DNA of 64,000 nt from Fluviicola chungangensis (GTDB lineage Bacteria; Bacteroidota; Bacteroidia; Flavobacteriales_D; Crocinitomicaceae), in contig NZ_VLPL01000001.1 in the NCBI RefSeq assembly GCF_007558725.1, positions 664,808-728,807 of the forward strand, in the 5' to 3' direction. A model generated the notes under the pieces. The model saw only the letters and a program-made list of their open reading frames with translations, made no database searches and was not told where the DNA came from. Below are positions 46,987 to 55,370 of the stretch, piece after piece (the stretch's first letter is position 1; every line of letters begins with the position of its first letter). The translations under genes were made by a program, and so were the position numbers.

Positions 46987-47010
46987 TGTATTGTTAAAAA
47001 TGAATGAAGC

Positions 47011-47418
47011 ATGTTGTTTGGTAAAGGGTCAAAGTTGAATAGCATTTTTAAGATGAAATGCCCCAGATGTCAGGAAGGAGATTTTTTCATTTCTCACCCC
47101 TATTCCATGAAAAATATTGGAAAAACGTACACCTATTGCCCCAGTTGCGGCTTGAAGTATGAAAAAGAAATTGGGTTTTACTATGGCGCCATGTATGTTT
47201 CTTATGCCTTAGGAGTTGCGCTTTTCGTTACCTGCTGGGTCAGCATTAATTTGTTTTTTCCGGATTCAAATGTCTTTCTTCAGATCGGGGTCATTTCCGG
47301 GCTTTCTATTTTCCTTAGCCCTTACCTGTATGCCCTTTCAAAGATCATTTGGGCAAACATTTTCTTTTCATACGATCCGGAAGCGATTAGTAAATTCAAA
47401 GAAAGTTCAAAAAGTTAA
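47011..47418 (+). CDS. DUF983 family membrane protein with two CxxC motifs
   Basis: The 135-residue protein has a zinc-ribbon-like N-terminus (CPRCQEGDFF at about 16-25 and CPSCGLKYE at about 45-53), then two membrane helices (about 66-86 and 92-114). This is the DUF983 layout. In alphaproteobacteria such genes sit in cytochrome oxidase clusters, but no such genes are nearby here. Its role is unknown. It has its own promoter and a possible upstream operator. Confidence 0.85.
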   Translation: MLFGKGSKLNSIFKMKCPRCQEGDFFISHPYSMKNIGKTYTYCPSCGLKYEKEIGFYYGAMYVSYALGVALFVTCWVSINLFFPDSNVFLQIGVISGLSIFLSPYLYALSKIIWANIFFSYDPEAISKFKESSKS

Positions 47419-47466
47419 AATGGAAAATGGTTCAATCTATATATTCAAAGTGTTTAAGCTTCATTT

Positions 47467-47506
47467 TGAACATTTGAACATTTGAACATTTGAACATTTG
47501 AACATT
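47467..47506. repeat. Tandem repeat: five units of TGAACATT
   Basis: Five perfect consecutive 8-bp units lie between the DUF983 stop and the terminator of the convergent DUF4139 gene. Related single copies (TTTGAACATTTGAA) occur at about 12243-12256. Tracts like this are prone to slippage and would differ in copy number between strains. Confidence 0.85.
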
Positions 47507-47513
47507 CTATACA

Positions 47514-47548
47514 AACAAAAAATCCCCCAGCCGGCAAACTGAGGGATC
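47514..47548 (-). terminator. Rho-independent terminator of the DUF4139 gene
   Basis: On the minus strand ATCCCTCAG pairs with CTGGGGGAT around an 8-nt loop (one mismatch) and is followed by TTTTTTG. It lies 21 bp after the gene's stop codon. Confidence 0.82.
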
Positions 47549-47568
47549 ACATTCAAACTACAAAACAA

Positions 47569-49242
47569 TTATTGAAGGATGACATTTCGATCTTTCGGAT
47601 ACTTAATCTTAAACGAGTAGGTAAATTTATCCGTGACTTTGGTTTTCAAATCAATTGTCCAGGTTAGTTTTCCCGTCGTTTTGTCATAATTTGCTTTACC
47701 CGTGTTGATCGCTTCTATAACGATTTCCCCATTACTGGTTACAGGGACCTGGTCTTCGATAACCAATTCGACCGTATTCGCTTTCAAATTCTTAACCGAG
47801 ATTTCATATGCATACGTGCGTTCAATGTCATTGCCGATCACTTTTTCCTTGTAATCTTTTTTCAGCAGGATTCGTTTGGCAAGGATATTGGGATCTTTGC
47901 CCAAACTCAATTTCAGGGTATCGTTCATGGTCGTCGGATCAATATAGGTTTCCCCGATATAAGTTCCGTCAAAGAAAATATTTGCATTGGCAGGGACCAA
48001 TTGTAAATCTTCCAGTTTCAATACTTCTGCCACCAGGAACACTCCCGGATCAATTTTAGGAACCGTATAGTAACGATAATTAGCCGTCAGATCCACATTT
48101 CGTACCAAAACCAAATGACTTTCATCGTTACTTTCAATCGTGTACGGCAAATCTATTTTGTATTCTGCTGACAATACCCGGTTGATTACAGTTGTGAAAT
48201 TTGCCGCCGTCTCACTTTCCAAATCCATAGCTCCGACAGCATTACTAGTCGCTTTTTTCTCATAGGAGACGGAAGGCGCCGCAGTAAGACCGTAGCTGTT
48301 CATACGCCCATTAATAGCTTCAAAATTGTAATAATCTACATACCAAGGATGTAAATCAGGCTTGATCTTGTTTTGATACGGATCGTTCGTGGATAAAGTC
48401 AATTGTACATCATTCCATTCTTCACCCGTATTTTGCTGAATATTTGCCTTATACGCCAGGTTCACTTTCCCGGAGGTAATTTCACTTCGAATGTCATATG
48501 TCGGAATCCAGGAAGCGCCGGAAGCCAGGTAAGAAACAGCCAGCCGGCCTGCAACAACTTCTTTGGATTGGAGTGTTACAATGATCCGGTGAATCGGACC
48601 TGCCGGAACTTTTGGCGCGTTGGAAGACTGGTAATTCTGTAAGTCAACCATGCGGGCATTCATTTCCTGTAAAATGCCGTTTTTCGCTTTCAGTCGTTTG
48701 TTCAGCAGTTGTAACTTCTTATTGATCTCGTTCATTTTCAACTGGTAATAATCCATTGCTTGTTTCAACAGTTGAATGGAGTCGTTCACTTTCCCTTGCC
48801 CGCGGATTGCACCGTTATTCGTCAAAATGGTCTTGGAAGTATTCAACACATCGATCTCATCCTGGATTTCTTTGATGTCGAATTGGATAGTACTGATTGA
48901 ATCCTGTAACAAGTTGATATCTTTGCGGATTTTTAATGGAAGCCCTTCCAATTTGATTTTTTCCGGCTCGGGGTAATAAACCTGGTACTTGGAATCAATC
49001 AGGACCACATTCCCGAAAGCTTTCACCTGTAAACTTTTCGGATCGATATTCGGACTCACACCTTCAATGATCAATTCCGTAATGCCGGGTTTTACATTGA
49101 AATTCGCCTTCCGGTAAATTTGTGCACCATTGGTGTAAACAGTTACTTCACTAATGGAAGATTTGATAATCTCTTTGTCGTTGGCTGCAAGTGAACCGAA
49201 ACTTGGGAGAATGGCCAGGAGGACAATAACTACTCTTTTCAT
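47569..49242 (-). CDS. DUF4139 / mucoidy-inhibitor-like secreted protein
   Basis: A 557-residue protein with a signal peptide (about 1-19, ending SLAA). An N-terminal beta domain typical of DUF4140 (ISEVTVYTNGAQIYRKANF) is followed by a coiled coil (about 95-200, an ILQEMNARMVDLQNY end). The C-terminal DUF4139 beta domain contains VSYLASGASWIPTYDIR and the closing FTYSFKIKYPKDRNV. This is the MuiA-like architecture, whose role is unknown beyond envelope effects. The ATG at 49242 is used; the longer frame starts at TTG (49251). Confidence 0.87.
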   Translation of the reverse strand: MKRVVIVLLAILPSFGSLAANDKEIIKSSISEVTVYTNGAQIYRKANFNVKPGITELIIEGVSPNIDPKSLQVKAFGNVVLIDSKYQVYYPEPEKIKLEGLPLKIRKDINLLQDSISTIQFDIKEIQDEIDVLNTSKTILTNNGAIRGQGKVNDSIQLLKQAMDYYQLKMNEINKKLQLLNKRLKAKNGILQEMNARMVDLQNYQSSNAPKVPAGPIHRIIVTLQSKEVVAGRLAVSYLASGASWIPTYDIRSEITSGKVNLAYKANIQQNTGEEWNDVQLTLSTNDPYQNKIKPDLHPWYVDYYNFEAINGRMNSYGLTAAPSVSYEKKATSNAVGAMDLESETAANFTTVINRVLSAEYKIDLPYTIESNDESHLVLVRNVDLTANYRYYTVPKIDPGVFLVAEVLKLEDLQLVPANANIFFDGTYIGETYIDPTTMNDTLKLSLGKDPNILAKRILLKKDYKEKVIGNDIERTYAYEISVKNLKANTVELVIEDQVPVTSNGEIVIEAINTGKANYDKTTGKLTWTIDLKTKVTDKFTYSFKIKYPKDRNVILQ

Positions 49243-49436
49243 AGGAATCAATTTCCCTGCAGTACTTCCGGAAGGATAATTCGTTCAAAGGAATTTTAAC
49301 AAAAAGAAAAGAAGTGGTGTTCAAAATAAATACATCTACTTGATTATCAGATTTATATATTTTTACTGCAAAGAGAAAAAGAAGCAAAGATTCACAACCC
49401 TAATACCTTTGCGATCTTTCATTCTTCGTGGTGAAA

Positions 49437-50822
49437 TTAAATCAACGCCTTTATCTCTGAAATAATCCGGTCCGCCAAATCAGAAGCTGCCTGCGCGTCC
49501 TTGCTTTCCGTATAGACTCGAATGATTGGCTCGGTATTGCTCTTACGCAAATGAACCCATTCTTTCCCGATATAGATCTTCACTCCGTCAACAGTATCCA
49601 CTTCTTCGTTTTTGTATTTGTCGGCCATTTTGAGCAAAATTCCATCCACATCGATCCCGGGAGTCAGGTCGATTTTCTTTTTCGCCATTTCGTAATTGGG
49701 ATAAGAGGCACGAAGTTCGGTCATGCTCACTTTCTTATGTGCCAAATGGGATAAAAACAAGGCAATTCCAACCAATGAATCTCTTCCGTAATGCAATTCC
49801 GGGTAAATGATTCCTCCGTTCCCTTCACCACCGATCACTGCATTGGTTTCTTTCATTTTCACTACCACATTCACTTCTCCAACTGCCGAAGCATGGTAAT
49901 CACAACCAACTTCTTCGGTAATATCTCTCAATGCCCGTGTAGAACTCAAATTGGAAACCGTTGCTCCCTTTCTTTTGGAAAGAATATACTCGGAAACAGC
50001 AACCAGCGTATATTCTTCACCAAACATGGAGCCGTCTTCATTGACCAAGGCCAACCGATCAACGTCCGGATCTACCGTAATTCCCAGATGAGCTCCTTCG
50101 GAAACCACTCGTGCAGATAATTCAACCAAATGTTCCTTTAATGGCTCGGGATTATGCGGAAAATGCCCCGTTGGATCACAATACATTTCAACGATATCGG
50201 TTACTCCTATTTTACGAAGCAATTGCGGAACGGAAATTCCGCCGGTTGAGTTCACTGCATCAACAACCACTTTGAAATTGGCATTTTTAATTGCCGGGAT
50301 ATCCACATCCGAAAGCGCGCAAATTGCGTCAATATGTCGTTCGATAGCCTGAGTATCTGAAGTTACTTTCCCGAGATCATCTACCTCAGCAAAGACAAAA
50401 CTTCCTTCGGTTGCAATTTTCAACAACAATTCACCTTCCGCGCCGGAAATAAATTCCCCCTTGCTGTTTAACAATTTCAAAGCATTCCATTGTTTCGGGT
50501 TGTGAGAAGCCGTTAAAATAATTCCCCCGTTTGCCTGGTGATATGGAACGGCCATTTCAACCGTTGGCGTGGTTGACAAGCCCAGATCAACCACCTCAAC
50601 TCCCAATCCAACCAAGGTCTGAATAACGAGTGCCGAAATCATTTCACCTGAAAGTCGTGCGTCTCTCCCTACAACAACTTTCAACTTTCCGTTATCTGAA
50701 ACGGATTTCAACCAAGTCCCGTAAGCTGCTGCAAACTGCACCGCATCAATAGGTGTTAAATTGTCTCCCGGAAAACCTCCGATGGTTCCTCTGATTCCTG
50801 AAATGGATTTGATTAATGTCAT
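49437..50822 (-). CDS. glmM: Phosphoglucosamine mutase
   Basis: A 461-residue alpha-D-phosphohexomutase of the GlmM type. The catalytic serine loop TASHNPKQWNALK (about 102-114), the metal loop DPDVDRL, the sugar-binding loop GGEGNGG and the phosphate loop RKSNTEPIIRVY are in order. The GEGNGG sugar loop fits GlmM rather than phosphoglucomutase (GEESGG). It makes glucosamine-1-phosphate for UDP-GlcNAc and peptidoglycan. It starts 5 nt after ribH and ends the TPR-ribH-glmM operon. Confidence 0.9.
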   Translation of the reverse strand: MTLIKSISGIRGTIGGFPGDNLTPIDAVQFAAAYGTWLKSVSDNGKLKVVVGRDARLSGEMISALVIQTLVGLGVEVVDLGLSTTPTVEMAVPYHQANGGIILTASHNPKQWNALKLLNSKGEFISGAEGELLLKIATEGSFVFAEVDDLGKVTSDTQAIERHIDAICALSDVDIPAIKNANFKVVVDAVNSTGGISVPQLLRKIGVTDIVEMYCDPTGHFPHNPEPLKEHLVELSARVVSEGAHLGITVDPDVDRLALVNEDGSMFGEEYTLVAVSEYILSKRKGATVSNLSSTRALRDITEEVGCDYHASAVGEVNVVVKMKETNAVIGGEGNGGIIYPELHYGRDSLVGIALFLSHLAHKKVSMTELRASYPNYEMAKKKIDLTPGIDVDGILLKMADKYKNEEVDTVDGVKIYIGKEWVHLRKSNTEPIIRVYTESKDAQAASDLADRIISEIKALI

Positions 50823-50827
50823 GTCAA

Positions 50828-51316
50828 TTAAAAATTCTTTTTAAGTTCGATCATGCGCAAAACAGTCACCGCTGCTTCCACACCCTTGTTTCCGTGTTTT
50901 CCTCCTGCCCTGTCAATGGATTGCTGCTCCGTGTTATCGGTTAACAAACAAAATCCGACCGGTTTGTTGTACTTTAAAGTCACATCAACGATTCCCTGGG
51001 TTGTTCCGGAACAGACAAAATCAAAATGCCTGGTTTCTCCCTGGATCACTACGCCAATGGCAATGACCCCGTCGATTTGGTCATTCTGTGCCAGCCATTG
51101 CGCTCCCAAAGGCAATTCAAATGCTCCCGGCACTTGTTTTACATGAATGTTTGATTGGTTCACTCCTGCATTCAAAAGAGTTTCCATCGCTCCTTCCAGC
51201 AATTTGGAAGTAATATGACCGTTCCATTCAGAAACAACAATGCCGATTGAAAAATCGGCACCGTTTGGAATTGTATCTTGATCGAACGCTGATAAGTTTT
51301 TTAAACTTGTAGCCAC
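50828..51316 (-). CDS. ribH: 6,7-dimethyl-8-ribityllumazine synthase
   Basis: A 162-residue lumazine synthase, the penultimate enzyme of riboflavin synthesis. Characteristic segments are IGIVVSEWNGHIT (substrate-binding aromatic and Asn), VPGAFELPLGAQWL, and AIGVVIQGETRHFDFVC with the conserved catalytic-region His. NKPVGFCLLTDNTEQQ follows. It assembles into a 60-subunit or pentameric shell. The start is GTG at 51314-51316. It lies 9 nt after the TPR gene and 5 nt before glmM. Confidence 0.95.
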   Translation of the reverse strand: MATSLKNLSAFDQDTIPNGADFSIGIVVSEWNGHITSKLLEGAMETLLNAGVNQSNIHVKQVPGAFELPLGAQWLAQNDQIDGVIAIGVVIQGETRHFDFVCSGTTQGIVDVTLKYNKPVGFCLLTDNTEQQSIDRAGGKHGNKGVEAAVTVLRMIELKKNF

Positions 51317-51325
51317 GTTTCTTGT

Positions 51326-51958
51326 TTATTTATTGGATACTCTGGCAATGTATTTGTCAATCGTTTTTTGTTGACCGAACATGTAGTAATCCTGATTTAT
51401 TCTTTCGTAAAGTTCTTTCGCCTTGGCGTAGTCTTTAATTTCTTCCGCAACCTGACCCGCCTTGAACAAATAAGTCGGAGTTGTCCACTCGTTCTCATTT
51501 ACTTCCGCTGCATCAATATACAGTTCCATCGCATCTTTGTACTTACCTAATTCACTGTAACAGTCCCCCTGTAAACCAAGTGCCATTGCAGGACCGTAAG
51601 TATCTTTCAGTTTCACACCTTCCAATAACTTCAAAGCTTTTTGGAAATCTCCTTTCGCCATATACTGACGAGCCAATGTAAATTCGGCAACTTCACCACC
51701 CTGATACCCGTCATTTTTCTTAACGAACGGTTCCAACTCCGCAATGGCTGCATCTACCGAGTCCTTTGCCGCCAGGTTCAACCCGCGGTAGTAACCTTCA
51801 TTTGCTTTCTGGTTATTGGGAGCATAAACAAATTGTTTATAAAGAATGTATCCAAGAATTCCAACGATTAATCCAACCACTGCGAAAGTGATCATACGAA
51901 GTCTTTTATTCTCTTTGAATTGACGTTTAATATCATTAAAACTGGTAGTTCCTGCCAT
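51326..51958 (-). CDS. TPR-containing inner-membrane protein (YfgM-like)
   Basis: A 210-residue protein with a short basic cytosolic N-terminus, one membrane helix (about 23-45, MITFAVVGLIVGILGYILYKQFV) and then tetratricopeptide repeats (about 60-205) outside. This resembles YfgM-type proteins that help secreted proteins fold near the Sec translocon. It heads an operon with ribH and glmM, an arrangement that says little about its function. The promoter at 51981-51988 supports the ATG at 51958. Confidence 0.8.
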   Translation of the reverse strand: MAGTTSFNDIKRQFKENKRLRMITFAVVGLIVGILGYILYKQFVYAPNNQKANEGYYRGLNLAAKDSVDAAIAELEPFVKKNDGYQGGEVAEFTLARQYMAKGDFQKALKLLEGVKLKDTYGPAMALGLQGDCYSELGKYKDAMELYIDAAEVNENEWTTPTYLFKAGQVAEEIKDYAKAKELYERINQDYYMFGQQKTIDKYIARVSNK

Positions 51959-51980
51959 TTGAAAATTTATTTAAGCGTTG

Positions 51981-51988
51981 CAAAAATA
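51981..51988 (-). promoter_or_regulatory. -7 promoter element TATTTTTG of the TPR-ribH-glmM operon
   Basis: Exact TAnnTTTG on the minus strand, 23 bp from the ATG at 51958. The predicted leader is about 18 nt. Confidence 0.5.
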
Positions 51989-52123
51989 ATCTTTTTTTCG
52001 AATTAGAAATTGAAACTTATTAAAAGGTGAAAGTTAATTAGGAATTGAGAATAGAAAATTGAAAGATTTGAGAATGTTCAAAATAGTTCAATTTGAATTA
52101 AAAGGAAAGATCGCTCCTTTTCA

Positions 52124-52141
52124 TCCCGATAATTATCGGGA
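52124..52141. repeat. 18-bp perfect palindrome, copy 2
   Basis: Identical to the palindrome at 8621-8638 (TCCCGATAATTATCGGGA). It lies just upstream of the riboswitch promoter, between two divergent operons. Confidence 0.8.
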
Positions 52142-52172
52142 GTCAATTTTACATTTTCCATTAAAAAAAGTA

Positions 52173-52180
52173 TACCTTTG
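52173..52180 (+). promoter_or_regulatory. -7 promoter element TACCTTTG of the B12 operon
   Basis: Exact TAnnTTTG. Transcription would start about 52185, right at the 5' edge of the cobalamin riboswitch, as expected for a riboswitch leader. Confidence 0.6.
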
Positions 52181-52187
52181 CCCCGTT

Positions 52188-52360
52188 TTAGGTTCGATTG
52201 TAAGTTTGCAAAAGACAATAGGGAATTCGGTGAGAATCCGAAACTGTATCTGCAGCTGTAACTCTTATCAAACGGTCTTCATAATATCCACTGTCAGCCG
52301 CGGTTGATGGGAAGGAGAAGTAACCGGAGAGAAGTCAGAATACCTGCCTGAAACGCGAAT
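52188..52360 (+). ncRNA. Cobalamin (adenosylcobalamin-class) riboswitch
   Basis: The conserved core is clear. It comprises AGGGAATTCGGTGAGAATCC (52219-52238), then GAAACTGTATCTGCAGCTGTAA, a CCACTG segment (52288-52293), GGGAAGGAGAAGTAACCGGAG, and the B12 box AGTCAGAATACCTGCCTG (52334-52350). These are the landmark segments of the cobalamin family in the correct order and spacing. It lies between a perfect promoter and a four-gene operon of B12 uptake type, so ligand binding is expected to shut off that operon when the vitamin is plentiful. Confidence 0.95.
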
Positions 52361-52391
52361 GAATGAAGACTTCAGATTAAAGTCGGGTTCG

Positions 52392-52416
52392 AAATGGGAG
52401 GTTCTTCTCCCAATTT
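52392..52416 (+). terminator. Candidate terminator of the B12 riboswitch expression platform
   Basis: TGGGAG pairs with CTCCCA around GTTCTT, with an A/T-rich extension, followed by a T-rich stretch up to 52457. It lies 30-50 nt after the B12 box and before the first start codon, the usual place for the regulatory terminator. The anti-terminator pairing was not worked out. Confidence 0.5.
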
Positions 52417-52475
52417 GTTCTTATTCTCTGATTTTTTCATTTGCTTTTTTACTCACTTTTAAATGCTTAAAGGCA

Positions 52476-53435
52476 ATGAAAAAAATGTTACTTGCAGTTA
52501 GTGTGTGCTGCATCCAATACACACAAGCCCAAACAGTCGTTACTTTTGACGACTTAACACTTGCTCCCAACACGCATTGGGATGGTTCAGATTCCACTTT
52601 AGGATTTACTTCCGGGGGAGTTTATTTCGAAAACTCGTATGATTTTGATTGGGATTACTGGTCCGGTGGATTCATCTACTCCAGTTCAACGGATGTAACT
52701 ACAGCCGGTTATACCAATGACTTTTCCGCATATACCGGAACAGGTGGAAACAGCAGCCAGAATTATGCGATCAATTACGGTGGAACCGGGATTGATTTCG
52801 GAACGGAAAAAGTACTGAGCAGTATTCAACTAACGAATACGACTTATGCAGCTCTTTCCATGCGCGACGGCGACATGTTCGGAAAACAATTCGGTTCTGT
52901 GAACAATGCACAGGGAAATCCGGATGGTACGAACGGGGAAGACTGGTTTCGTCTTTTAATTATTGGGAAAGATGCTCAAAGTAATGTGACCGATACTGTT
53001 ATTTTCTACCTGGCTGATTATCGTTTTGCCAACAACACGGAGGATTACATCGTAGATACCTGGCAAACTGTGGACTTAACTGCACTTGGTGGAGTCCAGT
53101 TTTTGGAATTCGAATTGGAATCATCCGACCACAACGCACAGGGAATCCTGACTCCAGCTTACTTCGCTTTGGACAATATTGTTTACGGAACAGCCGGAAT
53201 GAACACTTTGAATCGTGTAAACCAGGAAGTTTATCCGAATCCGGGAACTGGTAAATTCACCGTAAAATCTCCAAACGGGCAAATCAATGTATACGCATTG
53301 TCGGGAGAATTGATCTTGTCTCAAACAACAAATGGAATCGGGGAAATTGATCTAAGTTCAGTTCAGTCCGGAACATACATCATTGAAACAAGTACTTCCG
53401 AAGGAATTGCAAGAACACACATCAGTAAGATCTAA
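52476..53435 (+). CDS. DUF4465 (BtuH-like) surface protein with T9SS tail
   Basis: The 319-residue protein has a signal peptide (1-19, ending YTQAQ) and a DUF4465 domain (about 25-235). Marks are TVVTFDDLTLAPNTHW, the NTTYAALSMRDGDMFGKQF block, DWFRLLIIGKD, YLADYRFANN and AYFALDNIVYG. The last 70 residues are a T9SS type A sorting domain (VYPNPGTGKFTV ... SGTYIIET). From memory, DUF4465 proteins occur in Bacteroides B12 loci and include cobalamin-binding BtuH. I start at the ATG at 52476; an ATG at 52359 is inside the riboswitch leader. It is immediately followed by the TonB receptor gene. Confidence 0.85.
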   Translation: MKKMLLAVSVCCIQYTQAQTVVTFDDLTLAPNTHWDGSDSTLGFTSGGVYFENSYDFDWDYWSGGFIYSSSTDVTTAGYTNDFSAYTGTGGNSSQNYAINYGGTGIDFGTEKVLSSIQLTNTTYAALSMRDGDMFGKQFGSVNNAQGNPDGTNGEDWFRLLIIGKDAQSNVTDTVIFYLADYRFANNTEDYIVDTWQTVDLTALGGVQFLEFELESSDHNAQGILTPAYFALDNIVYGTAGMNTLNRVNQEVYPNPGTGKFTVKSPNGQINVYALSGELILSQTTNGIGEIDLSSVQSGTYIIETSTSEGIARTHISKI

Positions 53436-55370
53436 TTGTTCCTCAAACTTTACATACCGACCCTTTTGATTATAACCTCTTGTCCGGTATTCGGACAGGA
53501 GGTTAAACCTATTGAAGAAGTTGTTATTTCACCGGTTAACGAGAAGGAAAACAGTATCCGGATTGACTTGTCAAAGGACAAGATCCAAAACAAACTGGCC
53601 AATGACCTGGGGCAAATTCTCAGCTTGCTTCCTGGTCTTCAGGTCAAAAACTACGGAGATGTCGGCGGACTAAAAACCGTCAGTTTTCGAAGCTTGGGTG
53701 CAGCTCATACTGCATTGGTCCAGGATTACTCGCTGGTTTCAACCACGCAAAGCGGTCAGGCAGACCTCAGTTCATTTCCGGTCGATTTCATTGAAAAACT
53801 GGAACTAATCACACTTTCCCCTACCCGAACTGAAATTCCAATCCATGCCAAGCTGGCAGGTGTGGTTGTCAATGTGGAATCCGTTCATTCCTATGTGGGA
53901 ACCAATCAGCGAAACCTCATCCTGGGCGCCCAGGCAGGTTCATTTGATCAATACGAGGGGTATTTGATGCTTCAGAAAAGATCGAAGAAATGGGCGGGAA
54001 CTTTAACCGGTAAGATCCGGTCGTATGGAGGTGCTTATCCATATACGTACCTGAATGGAAATACAACGATTAAAGACCGGAGAGAAAATAATAGCTTGCA
54101 GGAATACTTCGGGACCGCATCGGTGCAGTTTTCACCCAGTCAAAACCACCGGTTTCAACTTCGAATCTCCGGGAATGACTACAAAAAAGACCTGGCAGGG
54201 GCTGTTATTTTCTATAACAGTAATGCTGCACAATATTTAAACGGTTACGGACTGAATGGAACGATAAATCATCAGTTCAAAAAAAATCGCTGGAATGTCT
54301 TCTCTTCACTGAATTATCAAAAAAACAACCTACAGTACCTGGATTCCACCTACCTGAACACACTTGGCTACCTCGATTCGCGTTATTATTCCCGGCAATT
54401 CGATCTGCAGTCACAAGCAGCTTATTCTATTACAGAAAAATGGGGCATCCTGATCGGAAGCTCACTGATATCGGAAGAATTGAAAGGAAAACTACTCGTT
54501 GGAAATCCCTATCGGAACACTTCAGAAAGTGTACTCGGAATCGAATGGAAAGCAATCGGGAAAATTTTGGCCCAAGTTGGCTTACAGGGCGTTTTCGAGA
54601 AACGCGATACTGTACTTAACAGCCAGTGGAACATACTGCCGGCTGTTTCCTGGAGTTTTGACCTTGGAAGCCGGAACAAAATAGGAATGGTATACCGCTA
54701 TACCTGCAGGCAGCCTTCTTTCAATGAATTGTACTATCAACAAATCGGGAATACCAAACTCAAATCGGAAAAGGCACACATCGCTTCCGTGCGTTACGAT
54801 CTGACACTTCCATTTAAAAGAGGAATCTTGCAAACAATGATCCAGCCGTTTTATGCATATGTTTACGATAAGATCCTCGCAATTCCAACCAAAAACCTGT
54901 TCATCTGGAGCATCCAAAACATTGGAATATCCGACGCAGCGGGAGTTGAATTTACGGAATTGATCCAAAAAAAAATGAAGCAGCATACGCTTGGAATGCG
55001 AATCAATTATACTTTCCAATACACGCAAGATATCAGTGATCCAAAAAGTCCGACTTACCGTCACATCTTAAGTTACGCTCCCTTACATTCAGGGAGTGTT
55101 GAACTGGATTACACCTGGAAAAAACTGAGTTTTTTCATTCTGACATCATACCTGGGGGAACGCTACGCATTGAATCAAAACATCCCTGCTAATTTACTGG
55201 AAGACTATTTGTTACTGGATGCAGGTGCTTCATACACTCAAAAATTAAATCAAAGCGAACTGACACTTCGTTTGACGGTCAATAACATAACCAACAAGCA
55301 ATACAATTACATCAATTACTTTGTAATGCCGGGAACTCATTTCAATATCAGACTTCAATATGCGCTATAA
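53436..55370 (+). CDS. btuB: BtuB-like TonB-dependent cobalamin receptor
   Basis: A 644-residue TonB receptor with a signal peptide (about 1-21, ending CPVFGQ). The plug domain contains LGQILSLLPGLQVKNYGDVGGLKTVSFRSLGAAHTALVQDYSL, and an outer-membrane barrel ends in an aromatic/hydrophobic strand (FNIRLQYAL). It has no N-terminal carboxypeptidase-like extension. The cobalamin riboswitch makes corrinoid the likely cargo. The start codon is TTG directly after the DUF4465 stop codon (TAATTG), so translation is probably coupled. The inner-membrane BtuCDF importer is not in this window. Confidence 0.85.
   Translation: MFLKLYIPTLLIITSCPVFGQEVKPIEEVVISPVNEKENSIRIDLSKDKIQNKLANDLGQILSLLPGLQVKNYGDVGGLKTVSFRSLGAAHTALVQDYSLVSTTQSGQADLSSFPVDFIEKLELITLSPTRTEIPIHAKLAGVVVNVESVHSYVGTNQRNLILGAQAGSFDQYEGYLMLQKRSKKWAGTLTGKIRSYGGAYPYTYLNGNTTIKDRRENNSLQEYFGTASVQFSPSQNHRFQLRISGNDYKKDLAGAVIFYNSNAAQYLNGYGLNGTINHQFKKNRWNVFSSLNYQKNNLQYLDSTYLNTLGYLDSRYYSRQFDLQSQAAYSITEKWGILIGSSLISEELKGKLLVGNPYRNTSESVLGIEWKAIGKILAQVGLQGVFEKRDTVLNSQWNILPAVSWSFDLGSRNKIGMVYRYTCRQPSFNELYYQQIGNTKLKSEKAHIASVRYDLTLPFKRGILQTMIQPFYAYVYDKILAIPTKNLFIWSIQNIGISDAAGVEFTELIQKKMKQHTLGMRINYTFQYTQDISDPKSPTYRHILSYAPLHSGSVELDYTWKKLSFFILTSYLGERYALNQNIPANLLEDYLLLDAGASYTQKLNQSELTLRLTVNNITNKQYNYINYFVMPGTHFNIRLQYAL

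Noticed and set aside
47467-47506. CRISPR array
   Set aside because: The repeat is a contiguous 8-bp tandem tract with no spacers, and no cas genes are in the window.
52359-52475. 39-residue N-terminal extension of the DUF4465 protein
   Set aside because: It begins at the end of the riboswitch and precedes a normal signal peptide starting at 52476.
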